Shown piece by piece: positions 1 through 6,554 of a DNA stretch of 8,020 nt. The position numbers were made by a program, and so were the translations under genes. Numbering within the stretch: position 1 is the stretch's first letter; each line of letters begins with the position of its first letter. Location: contig SHXL01000127.1 in assembly GCA_009693345.1 (NCBI GenBank), forward strand, positions 1 to 8,020, read 5' to 3'. The DNA is from Betaproteobacteria bacterium. GTDB taxonomy: Bacteria > Pseudomonadota > Gammaproteobacteria > Burkholderiales > SG8-39. The notes under the pieces are model-generated. The model saw only the letters and a list, made by a program, of their open reading frames with translations. It ran no database searches and was not told the DNA's origin.

Positions 1-495
1 GAAAGCGGCGATTCCTGCGGCGCGCGTGTCAATGTCGTGGCCGGGAAAGTCCCGGTCGGCTGGGGCGAGCCGGTCTACGGCAGGCTGGATGCCGACATCG
101 CGAGCGCGATGATGTCGATCAACGCCGTCAAGGGCGTGGAGATCGGCGCCGGCTTCGCTTCGATCGCGCACAAGGGCAGCGAACACGGCGACGAATTGAC
201 GCCGGCGGGCTTCCTTTCGAACAACAACGGCGGGGTGCTCGGCGGCATCTCGACCGGGCAGGACGTCATGGTTTCGATCGCGCTCAAGCCCACCTCCAGC
301 ATCCGGCTGCCGCGGCGTACTATCGACACACGGGGTCAGGCGACCACCGTCCAGACCACCGGGCGCCACGACCCTTGCGTCGGCATCCGCGCGACGCCGA
401 TCGCCGAAGGCATGCTTGCCTGCGTCCTGATGGACCATGCTTTGCGCCATCGCGCCCAGTGCGGGGATGTCGCGCCGCCGACCAGGCTTGGCTAG
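1..495 (+). CDS. aroC: Chorismate synthase, C-terminal part (5' end outside window)
   Basis: Chorismate synthase (EC 4.2.3.5) converts 5-enolpyruvylshikimate-3-phosphate to chorismate, the last step of the shikimate pathway, in the cytoplasm with reduced FMN. The reading frame is open from base 1 and ends at TAG 493-495, giving 164 residues of a protein that is usually about 360. The visible part follows the family closely: GEPVYGRLDADIA, then MSINAVKGVEIG, then LGGISTGQ, ALKPTSSI, and near the end GRHDPCVGIRATPIAEGML. The Asp of RHDPC (codon 370-372) is the conserved active-site aspartate of the family. One small oddity is AEGML where AEAML is usual. A GTG at 37 is internal, because the homology continues upstream of it. 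The gene lies 59 bases before hfq, which is not the neighbour I expect there. Identification is very secure; only the missing 5' end is unknown. Confidence 0.97.
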   Translation, partial: ESGDSCGARVNVVAGKVPVGWGEPVYGRLDADIASAMMSINAVKGVEIGAGFASIAHKGSEHGDELTPAGFLSNNNGGVLGGISTGQDVMVSIALKPTSSIRLPRRTIDTRGQATTVQTTGRHDPCVGIRATPIAEGMLACVLMDHALRHRAQCGDVAPPTRLG

Positions 496-554
496 GAAAT
501 CTCTTAATAATCAATTAGAGTAGCGTTCCAAACCTCCCCGCGAGAGGTAACAAG
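496..554 (+). promoter_or_regulatory. aroC-hfq intergenic region, possible hfq promoter and leader
   Basis: This is the only sizeable gap before the seven-gene operon, and it holds a markedly AT-rich stretch at 499-517. AATAAT at 506-511 matches the sigma70 -10 consensus at 5 of 6 positions. The best upstream -35-like hexamer, TTGGCT at 488-493, leaves only a 12-base spacer, so no complete promoter can be assigned. CTCT (501-504) and AGAG (517-520) could pair, but the stem between them is broken and no T-run follows, so a terminator is not supported. The region may carry the operon promoter and the hfq leader. Confidence 0.3.
543..547 (+). promoter_or_regulatory. Ribosome binding site of hfq
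   Basis: AGAGG lies 7 bases before the ATG of hfq. It is the clearest Shine-Dalgarno sequence in the operon and fixes the start at 555. Most downstream genes of the operon have poor or no such sites and probably rely on coupling. Confidence 0.7.
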
Positions 555-794
555 ATGAGTAACAAAGGGCAGCTGCTACAAGACCCGTTCCTGAACGCGC
601 TCCGCAAGGAGCATGTGCCGGTCTCGATCTACTTGGTCAACGGCATCAAGCTCCAGGGCCAGATCGATTCTTTCGACCAGTATGTCGTCCTATTGAAGAA
701 TTCAGTGACCCAGATGGTCTACAAACACGCGATCTCAACCGTCGTTCCGTCGCGGCCGATCAACCTCAACGTTGAGCCGGACGCGGGCAGCTAG
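555..794 (+). CDS. hfq: RNA chaperone Hfq
   Basis: Hfq forms a hexameric Sm-like ring that pairs small RNAs with mRNAs and affects RNA stability and translation. The 79-residue product starts MSNKGQLLQDPFLNALRKEH. It has the Sm1 motif (VPVSIYLVNGIKLQGQI, about 22-37) and the Sm2 motif YKHAISTVVPSRP (56-68). Proximal-face residues are present: Q9, D10, F40, K57 and H58, each one higher than in E. coli. The rim reads RKEH (17-20) where E. coli has RRER, so one rim arginine is a histidine; I recall this version from other betaproteobacteria. The C-terminal tail after VPSRP is only 11 residues, far shorter than in enterobacteria. The gene opens the operon, 6 bases before the chosen hflX start. 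The TAG stop is in frame with hflX. Hfq is often autoregulated through its leader, but nothing here proves that. Confidence 0.98.
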   Translation: MSNKGQLLQDPFLNALRKEHVPVSIYLVNGIKLQGQIDSFDQYVVLLKNSVTQMVYKHAISTVVPSRPINLNVEPDAGS

Positions 795-800
795 GCTCGT

Positions 801-1967
801 TTGCTCGAAGAAACCGCCGTTGCAGTTCGCAGGGCCTCCGACCCGGCTGCGGTCGTACTTGTCTGCCTCGATTTCGGCGATGACGGCTACGAAGAAAGTA
901 TCGTTGAGATCACGCGCCTCGCCGAAAGCGCGGGTGCAAAGCGCAACAAGGTAGTCCAGGGCCGGCGCCAGCGGCCGGATGCCCGGCTCTATGCCGGCAG
1001 CGGCAAAGTGGCGGAGATCGGCCTTGCCGCGGATGAACTGAACGCGGCGACCGTGATCTTCAATCACAGTCTTGCGCCGGGCCAGCAGCGCAACCTCGAA
1101 AAGGAACTCGGCCGCAAGGTGCTCGACCGCACCGAGCTGATCCTGCGCATCTTCGCGCAGCGCGCCAGGACCAACGAGGGCAAACTGCAGGTGGAGCTGG
1201 CGCAGCTGGAGCACCTCTCGACGCGCCTGGTGCGCGGCTGGACCCACCTCGAGCGCCAAAGAGGGGGTCTGGGCAAGACCGGCGGCCCGGGCGAGAAGCA
1301 GATCGAACTGGATCGGCGCTACATCGCCAGGCGAGTCGCGGTATTGAAAGGAAAATTGCATGAATTGCAAAAACAAAGAGTGATCCGGCGGCGCGCTCGC
1401 GCCCGGCGCGATGTGTTCTCGGTTTCCCTGGTGGGTTACACCAACGCGGGCAAGTCGACGCTGTTCAACGCGCTCACGCATCCGAGCGCGGGCGCCTACG
1501 TCGCCGACAAGCTGTTCGCCACGCTCGATACGACGACGCGCAAGGTATGGGTGGAGGGGGCAGGGCAGGTTGTCGTCGCCGACACCGTCGGCTTCATCCG
1601 CGACCTGCCGCACGGACTGGTGGCCGCGTTCCGCGCGACGCTGGAGGAAACAGTGCGCGCGGACCTACTGCTGCACGTGGTGGACAGCGCTTCGGACACC
1701 AGGGCGCGGGAGGCCGAGGACGTGAACAAGGTGCTGGCCGAGATACACGCGGACGGGATTCCCCAGCTCCCGGTCTGGAACAAAATCGACATCTCCGGTC
1801 TCCAGCCTGCGGTAGGGCGCGACGAATATGGTAGGATTTCGCGCGTTCTAGTGAGCGCGCATACCGGTGCCGGACTCGCTGGGTTGCGCGGCGCGATCGC
1901 CGAAGCGGCGCAGCTGAGCAAACAGCCCGGCCATTCCCAGAATCATTCTGCAGAACTGAGCATCTAA
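801..1967 (+). CDS. hflX: Ribosome-associated GTPase HflX
   Basis: HflX is a GTPase that binds the 50S subunit and, in E. coli, splits stalled 70S ribosomes after heat shock. The protein has 388 residues (E. coli about 426). The N-terminal glycine-rich domain includes LYAGSGKVAEI. A helical linker follows, with the family signature GPGEKQIELDRR. The GTPase domain shows G1 GYTNAGKS (212-219), a DTT switch segment in LFATLDTTTRK, G3 DTVGF (261-265), G4 NKID (327-330) and G5 SA (352-353), so all nucleotide-binding motifs are intact. The start is TTG at 801: the frame is closed by the hfq stop TAG at 792-794 and no ATG or GTG start lies in frame before the conserved sequence. No good Shine-Dalgarno is visible, so coupling to hfq is likely. 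The stop TAA overlaps the hflK ATG by one base. Codons about 181-193 are unusually AT-rich. Confidence 0.96.
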   Translation: MLEETAVAVRRASDPAAVVLVCLDFGDDGYEESIVEITRLAESAGAKRNKVVQGRRQRPDARLYAGSGKVAEIGLAADELNAATVIFNHSLAPGQQRNLEKELGRKVLDRTELILRIFAQRARTNEGKLQVELAQLEHLSTRLVRGWTHLERQRGGLGKTGGPGEKQIELDRRYIARRVAVLKGKLHELQKQRVIRRRARARRDVFSVSLVGYTNAGKSTLFNALTHPSAGAYVADKLFATLDTTTRKVWVEGAGQVVVADTVGFIRDLPHGLVAAFRATLEETVRADLLLHVVDSASDTRAREAEDVNKVLAEIHADGIPQLPVWNKIDISGLQPAVGRDEYGRISRVLVSAHTGAGLAGLRGAIAEAAQLSKQPGHSQNHSAELSI

Positions 1968-3187
1968 TGTCGCTGAACGACCCGAATTGGGGGCGCGGAG
2001 GAGGCAGTCGTGGGCCCGGCGGTGGCAAGCAGGGCCCGCCCGACCTCGATGAGCTCTGGCGCAGCTTCAACCGCAAGCTGAACGATCTCTTCGGCGGCCG
2101 GCTCGGTGACCGGCGGCCCGGCTCCGAGCCGCCTTCGCGCATGCCCTCCGGCGCGCAATTCGGCGGCGGCGCGGGCGTGATCATCGCGATCATCGTCGCG
2201 GTCTGGCTGGCAAGCGGCATCTATATCGTGGTCGAGGGCCAGCGCGGCGTGGTGCTCACTTTCGGCCAGTATTCCTCGCAGACCAGTTCGGGTCTGAACT
2301 GGCGCGCGCCCTGGCCGATCCAGTCGCACGAGATCGTCAATCTCGCGCAGGTTCGCAGCGTCGAAGTCGGCTACCGCAACACCATCAAGACCAAGGTCGC
2401 CAAGGAATCGCTCATGCTTACCGACGACGAAAACATTGTCGACGTGCAGATTGCGGTCCAATACTTGGTGCGGGACGCCAAGGAATATCTGTTCAACAAT
2501 CGTCGGCCCGACGACAGCGTGCTGCAGGCGGCGGAAACCGCGCTGCGCGAGGTTGTGGGCAAAAGCAAGATGGATGCGGTGCTCAACCAGGGCCAGAAGA
2601 TCGCCGACGATGCGACGCCGCTGATGCAGGCGATCCTAGACCGGTACAAGACCGGGATCCAGATCAGCAAGGTCAACATGCAGAATGCGCAGCCGCCGGA
2701 GCAGGTGCAAAGCGCGTTCGATGACGTGCAGAAAGCGGGCCAGGACCGCGAGCGCCAGAAGAACGAAGGCGAATCCTATTTCAATGACGTGGTGCCGAAG
2801 GCGCGCGGCGTGGCGCAGCGCCTGCTGCTTGAGTCGGAGGGCTACCGTTCGCGAGTGATTGCCACGGCCGAGGGCGACGCTTCCCGCTTCAAGCAGGTGC
2901 TCACGGAATATTCCAAGGCGCCGGCCGTGACTCGGGAGCGGCTCTACATTGAAACCATGCAGCAGATCTTTACCTCGACCTCGAAAGTCATGCTGGACTA
3001 CAAGGGCGGCGGCAATCTGCTCTACCTGCCGCTGGACAAGCTGATGCAGCAGGTGGCGGCGCCGGTGATCGACCAGTCGGGTGTGGCGCGCCAGCTGCCG
3101 GCGGCGCCCGAGCAACCGGCGCCGGCACCCGAGGCGACGCCACGCTCACGCGAAACACTGCGCGACCGGGGCAGGGGGGAGCGATGA
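1967..3187 (+). CDS. hflK: FtsH-associated membrane protein HflK
   Basis: HflK is an SPFH/band-7 protein that assembles with HflC into a large inner-membrane cage around the FtsH AAA protease and modulates its access to substrates. The 406-residue protein begins with a Gly-rich cytoplasmic segment and the family motif DLDELWRSFNRKLNDLF (26-42). A single transmembrane helix follows at about 70-88 (GVIIAIIVAVWLASGIYIV). The band-7 domain starts at VEGQRGVVLTFG (89-100) and includes GLNWRAPWPI and the stretch VDVQIAVQYLVRD. A helical region follows, with EGDASRFKQVLTEYSKAP and VTRERLYIETM. The C-terminal tail is rich in Ala and Pro, then Arg. The ATG shares its A with the hflX stop (TAATG). The end overlaps hflC by four bases (ATGA). 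Both junctions suggest coupled translation and matched amounts of HflK and HflC. Confidence 0.97.
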   Translation: MSLNDPNWGRGGGSRGPGGGKQGPPDLDELWRSFNRKLNDLFGGRLGDRRPGSEPPSRMPSGAQFGGGAGVIIAIIVAVWLASGIYIVVEGQRGVVLTFGQYSSQTSSGLNWRAPWPIQSHEIVNLAQVRSVEVGYRNTIKTKVAKESLMLTDDENIVDVQIAVQYLVRDAKEYLFNNRRPDDSVLQAAETALREVVGKSKMDAVLNQGQKIADDATPLMQAILDRYKTGIQISKVNMQNAQPPEQVQSAFDDVQKAGQDRERQKNEGESYFNDVVPKARGVAQRLLLESEGYRSRVIATAEGDASRFKQVLTEYSKAPAVTRERLYIETMQQIFTSTSKVMLDYKGGGNLLYLPLDKLMQQVAAPVIDQSGVARQLPAAPEQPAPAPEATPRSRETLRDRGRGER

Positions 3188-4068
3188 TGCGCTACCTGAT
3201 ACCCGTATTCGCGGGCTTGATCGCCCTGTTCGCGCTCGGCAGTTCCATGATGTTCGTGGTGGATCAGCGCCAGAATGCGATGGTGTTCCAGTTCGGCGAA
3301 TTGAAGGACGTCATTACCAAGCCGGGCCTTAACTTCAAGCTGCCCTTGCTGCAAAACGTGCGCTACATCGACACGCGCATCCTGACCCTTGACGATCCGG
3401 ATCCGCAGTCCTTCATCACCTCCGAGAACAAGCCGGTGCTGGTGGATACGTTCGTGAAGTGGCGGATCTCGGATGCGCGCGAGTTCTACCTCGCGGTCGG
3501 CGACGAACGCGGCGCGGCCAGTCGCATCAGCCAGACCGTCAACGGCCTGCTGCGCGAGGAGTTCGGCAAACGCACGGTGCACGAGGTGGTTTCGGGCGAG
3601 CGCGACACGGTGATGAACCAGGTGCGCGAGCGTGTCGAGCAGGACGCGAAGAAAATCGGTGTCTCGATTGTCGACGTTCGATTGAAGCGCGTGGATCTTC
3701 CCCAGGGCGTTAGTGCCGACGTCTACCGGCGCATGGAATCGGAGAGAAAGCGCGCTGCATCGGAGCTGCGCTCGACCGGTTCGGCCGAGGCCGAGCGAAT
3801 CAGGGCAGACGCCGAGAAGCAGCGCGAGGTGATCCTCGCCGATGCCTACCGCGATGCGCAGAAGATCAAGGGCGAGGGTGACGCGAAAGCGGCGACCATC
3901 TACGCCCAAGCCTTCCAGCAGAATCCGGAGTTCTATTCGTTCTACCGCTCGATGGAGGCCTACAAGTCGAGCTTCCGCGGCAAATCGGATGTCATGGTGA
4001 TCGAGCCGAATTCCGACTTCTTCCGCTACCTGCGGGATTCCGCCGGGAAAGCCGGCGGCCGGAAATGA
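3184..4068 (+). CDS. hflC: FtsH-associated membrane protein HflC
   Basis: HflC is the partner of HflK in the HflKC complex that regulates FtsH. The 294-residue protein has an N-terminal membrane helix at about 4-26 (LIPVFAGLIALFALGSSMMF). The SPFH domain starts at VVDQRQNAMVFQFGE and includes KPGLNFKLPLLQNVRYIDTR and the TVHEVVSGERD region (131-141). A charged helical, coiled-coil-like segment follows (about 182-235, RRMESERKRAASELRSTG onwards). The family's C-terminal signature is AQAFQQNPEFYSFYRSMEAY and then FFRYL. Two ATG codons are adjacent (3184 and 3187). The G-rich site AGGGGGGA at 3173-3180 suits the second ATG better by spacing, and relatives usually start with a single Met before the helix, so the true start may be 3187. 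The gene overlaps hflK by 4 bases and leaves 6 bases before the next gene. Confidence 0.97.
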   Translation: MMRYLIPVFAGLIALFALGSSMMFVVDQRQNAMVFQFGELKDVITKPGLNFKLPLLQNVRYIDTRILTLDDPDPQSFITSENKPVLVDTFVKWRISDAREFYLAVGDERGAASRISQTVNGLLREEFGKRTVHEVVSGERDTVMNQVRERVEQDAKKIGVSIVDVRLKRVDLPQGVSADVYRRMESERKRAASELRSTGSAEAERIRADAEKQREVILADAYRDAQKIKGEGDAKAATIYAQAFQQNPEFYSFYRSMEAYKSSFRGKSDVMVIEPNSDFFRYLRDSAGKAGGRK

Positions 4069-4074
4069 TTCGCG

Positions 4075-4263
4075 ATGGCCACCACGCTCCTCATGGCGCT
4101 CGCCCTGATGCTGGTGATCGAGGGCCTGCTTCCGTTCCTCGCGCCTAAGCTCTGGCGCGAGACCTTCCGACGCCTGATGCAGCTCACCGACGGGCAGATC
4201 CGGTTCTTCGGCCTGACGTCGATGATCGCCGGCCTGATTCTTCTTCTTGTCGCAAGGTACTGA
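4075..4263 (+). CDS. Small membrane protein, DUF2065 (YjeT-like)
   Basis: This 62-residue protein of unknown function matches the DUF2065 family (E. coli YjeT), which occupies the same place between hflC and purA in E. coli. It is almost entirely two hydrophobic helices, about residues 2-23 and 44-60. A short polar hairpin joins them and carries the family-like sequence LAPKLWRETFRRLMQLTDG (22-40). There is no signal-peptidase site, so it is probably an integral inner-membrane protein with both ends on the same side. It starts 6 bases after hflC and ends 9 bases before hisZ, without a convincing Shine-Dalgarno, so it is probably coupled to hflC. The conserved position suggests a role with HflKC-FtsH, but that is inference only. 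Confidence 0.9.
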   Translation: MATTLLMALALMLVIEGLLPFLAPKLWRETFRRLMQLTDGQIRFFGLTSMIAGLILLLVARY

Positions 4264-4272
4264 AACATTCCC

Positions 4273-5241
4273 ATGCGCTGGCTACTGCCCGAAAACATCG
4301 AGGACATCCTGCCTGAAGAGGCAATGCGCATAGAGATGTTGCGCCGCTCGATTTTGGATTTATTTTTTAAGAATAAATTCGAATTGGTTATGCCGCCGCT
4401 GGTGGAATTCACCGACTCCCTCCTGACCGGCACCGGGCACGACCTGGACCTGCGCACCTTCAAGCTGGTGGACCAGCTCTCGGGGCGGATGATGGGAGTG
4501 CGCGCCGACATCACGCCGCAGGTGGCGCGAATCGACGCCCATATGCTCAACCGCAAGGGCGTGACGCGCCTGTGCTACTGCGGCAGCGTGCTGCACGCGC
4601 GGCCGGCGGGACCCGCGGCGACGCGCGAGCCGATCCAGATCGGCGCGGAGATCTACGGCCACGCCGGGATCCAGAGCGATCTGGAGATCCAGAGTCTGCT
4701 GTGCCGGGCGCTCGGGACGGCGGGCGTCAAGGGCGCGCGCATGGACGTGGGGCACGTTGCCGTGTTTCGCTCGCTGGTCCAGGCAGGGGAAGTCGGCCAT
4801 GAACTCGAAGCGGAACTCTTCGAGGCCCTGCAGAAGAAGGACGTTCCTGCATTGAAGATTTTGACCAAACGGACGGATGCGAAAACGCGGGCCGCGCTTC
4901 TCCTGTTGCCTTCCCTGTATGGCGGTGCCGAGGTGTTGGATCTCGCGGAGAAAAGAATGCCGCGACTTCCGGAGCTGGGAAAGGCGCTCGAAACCCTGCG
5001 CGCGCTTTCGAAGGCCTCGCGCATTCCCGTCAGCTTCGATCTCGCCGAGTTGCGCGGCTATCACTACCACTCCGGCGTCGTGTTCGACGCCTACTGCGAC
5101 GGCGTCGCCGGCGCGGTAGCCAGGGGCGGGCGCTACGACGAGGTCGGCAAGGCCTTCGGCCGGTTGCGCCCGGCGACGGGGTTTTCGATTGAACTCAGAA
5201 GTCTTGCTTCTGCAGTCAAGACCAAGAAGAAGAATAAATGA
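4273..5241 (+). CDS. hisZ: ATP phosphoribosyltransferase regulatory subunit HisZ, C-terminally short
   Basis: HisZ is a histidyl-tRNA-synthetase paralogue without tRNA-charging activity. It combines with the short form of HisG to make an active, histidine-sensitive ATP phosphoribosyltransferase, the first enzyme of histidine synthesis. The 322-residue product starts MRWLLPENIEDILPEEA and shows the class II synthetase-like core: TFKLVDQLSGRMMGVRADIT (62-81), then PQVARIDAH (82-90), TREPIQIGAEIYGHAG (117-132), LRGYHYHSG (260-268), and GGRYDEVGKAFGRLRPATGF (285-304). Betaproteobacterial HisZ proteins I recall are about 380-390 residues and continue some 60 residues past this last motif. Here the sequence ends with a short Lys-rich tail, KTKKKNK. 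No hisG is in the window. The stop overlaps the purA ATG (ATGA). Codons about 27-39 are very AT-rich. Identity is firm; whether the short C-terminus is native or a lineage deletion is open. Confidence 0.95.
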   Translation: MRWLLPENIEDILPEEAMRIEMLRRSILDLFFKNKFELVMPPLVEFTDSLLTGTGHDLDLRTFKLVDQLSGRMMGVRADITPQVARIDAHMLNRKGVTRLCYCGSVLHARPAGPAATREPIQIGAEIYGHAGIQSDLEIQSLLCRALGTAGVKGARMDVGHVAVFRSLVQAGEVGHELEAELFEALQKKDVPALKILTKRTDAKTRAALLLLPSLYGGAEVLDLAEKRMPRLPELGKALETLRALSKASRIPVSFDLAELRGYHYHSGVVFDAYCDGVAGAVARGGRYDEVGKAFGRLRPATGFSIELRSLASAVKTKKKNK

Positions 5242-6548
5242 CAATCCGCGCTCGCAACGTCGTCGTCATCGGCACCCAGTGGGGCGACGAAGGCAAGGGC
5301 AAGATCGTCGACTGGCTGACCGACCGCGCCCAGGGCGTGGTGCGCTTCCAGGGCGGCCACAATGCCGGCCACACGCTGGTGATCGGCGGCAAGAAGACCG
5401 TGCTGCACCTCATCCCTTCGGGCATCCTGCGCAGCGATGTCGACTGCTTCATCGGCAACGGCGTGGTGCTCTCGCCGCAGGCCTTGCTGTCGGAGATCGA
5501 CGAGCTGGAAGCCGGCGGCGTCAAGAACGTGGTGGCGCGACTGTGCATCTCGGAAGCCTGCCCGCTGATCCTGCCCTACCACGCCGCGCTCGACCAGGCG
5601 CGCGAGCACTCGAAAGGCGCGCAGAAAATCGGCACGACCGGCCGCGGCATCGGCCCGGCCTACGAGGACAAGGTGGCGCGCCGCGCGATCCGCCTGCAGG
5701 ACCTGCTCAAGCCCGAGCGTTTTGCCAGCAAGCTTGAGGAACTGCTCGAATATCATAATTTTGTTCTTGAGCATTTTCATAAAGTCAAAAAAATTGACTT
5801 CAAGAAAACCTTCGACGAAACGCTTGCTTTGGCGCCGCGCCTGGTGCCGCTGGTCGCCGACGTGCCGCGCGCGCTCTACCACGCGAACAAGGCGGGGAAG
5901 AACCTGCTGTTTGAAGGCGCGCAGGGCGCGCTGCTCGACATCGATCATGGCTCCTACCCGTTCGTCACTTCGTCCAACTGCGTTGCCGGGGCGGCGGCGG
6001 CCGGCGCCGGCATCGGGCCGATGCACCTGCACTACGTGCTCGGCATCACTAAGGCGTACAGCACGCGCGTGGGTGAAGGCCCGTTCCCGACCGAGCTGTC
6101 GGACGACGTCGGAGAGCGCCTGCGCCAGCGCGGCCAGGAGTTCGGCGCCACCACCGGCCGGCCGCGGCGCACCGGCTGGTTCGATGCCGCGGCGCTCAAG
6201 CGCTCGATCCAGCTGAATGGCGTCTCGGGCCTGTGCATCACCAAGCTCGACGTGCTCGACGGCGCCGAGTCGCTCAAGATCTGCGTCGGCTACAAGATGG
6301 AGGGCAAGGTGAGCGACATCCTGCCGGTGGGCGCCGAGGAACTGGCGCTGTGCGTGCCGGTGTACGAGGAAATGCCCGGCTGGCGCGAGAGCACCGTCGG
6401 GGTGAAGGCGCACGACGGGCTGCCGAAAGCGGCGCGCGACTACCTCAAGCGCATCGAATCTCTTTGCGGCGTGCCGATCGACATGATTTCAACCGGCCCG
6501 GAGCGCGACGAAACCATCGTCCTGCGTCATCCCTTCGACATCACGTAA
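5238..6548 (+). CDS. purA: Adenylosuccinate synthetase PurA
   Basis: PurA (EC 6.3.4.4) joins IMP and aspartate using GTP to give adenylosuccinate, the first committed step to AMP, in the cytoplasm. The 436-residue product is of normal length. It has the N-terminal GTQWGDEGKGKIVDW (12-26) with the catalytic Asp (D17), and GGHNAGHT (39-46) with the catalytic His (H45). IMP-binding GTTGRGIGPAYEDK is followed by the QGALLDIDHGSYPFVTSSN region. TTGRPRRTGWFD (305-316) is the aspartate-binding loop and TKLD (335-338) is the guanine-recognition motif. The end, STGPERDETIVLRHPF, is typical. The ATG overlaps the hisZ stop, and an A/G-rich stretch just before it (5224-5234) is only a weak ribosome site. 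A strongly AT-rich patch covers codons about 172-191 although the residues encoded (YHNFVLEH) are family-typical. This is the last gene of the operon. Confidence 0.98.
   Translation: MTIRARNVVVIGTQWGDEGKGKIVDWLTDRAQGVVRFQGGHNAGHTLVIGGKKTVLHLIPSGILRSDVDCFIGNGVVLSPQALLSEIDELEAGGVKNVVARLCISEACPLILPYHAALDQAREHSKGAQKIGTTGRGIGPAYEDKVARRAIRLQDLLKPERFASKLEELLEYHNFVLEHFHKVKKIDFKKTFDETLALAPRLVPLVADVPRALYHANKAGKNLLFEGAQGALLDIDHGSYPFVTSSNCVAGAAAAGAGIGPMHLHYVLGITKAYSTRVGEGPFPTELSDDVGERLRQRGQEFGATTGRPRRTGWFDAAALKRSIQLNGVSGLCITKLDVLDGAESLKICVGYKMEGKVSDILPVGAEELALCVPVYEEMPGWRESTVGVKAHDGLPKAARDYLKRIESLCGVPIDMISTGPERDETIVLRHPFDIT
5782..5800 (+). repeat. Perfect inverted repeat in the AT-rich patch of purA
   Basis: AAGTCAA (5782-5788) and TTGACTT (5794-5800) are perfect inverted copies around a five-A centre. 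The seven consecutive A residues at 5787-5793 form a homopolymer inside the purA reading frame. It sits in a 60-base stretch (5751-5810) with 15 G or C bases, far below the surroundings. It could be a protein-binding site, a weak RNA hairpin or chance; nothing else points to a function. Confidence 0.4.
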
Positions 6549-6554
6549 TACGTC

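Noticed and set aside
501..520. Possible hairpin terminator for aroC (CTCT...AGAG)
   Set aside because: Only four outer pairs are continuous, the inner part mismatches and no T-run follows.
735..1613. 292-codon minus-strand open frame opposite hfq/hflX
   Set aside because: Same in-register artefact; the sense strand encodes intact hflX with all GTPase motifs.
3022..3909. 295-codon minus-strand open frame opposite hflK/hflC
   Set aside because: In register with hflC, composition-driven, and no recognisable domain.
5170..5240. Frameshift as the cause of the short HisZ
   Set aside because: The conserved purA N-terminus begins at 5238, leaving no sequence in any frame that could encode the missing 60 or so residues.
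4360..5244. 294-codon minus-strand open frame opposite hisZ
   Set aside because: In register with hisZ; it ends where the AT-rich island supplies TTA on the sense strand, as expected for an artefact.
5133..6413. 426-codon open frame on the minus strand opposite purA
   Set aside because: It is in exact codon register with purA. In that register stops arise only from sense codons TTA, CTA and TCA, which are rare in GC-rich genes. The translation resembles no family, while purA is certain.
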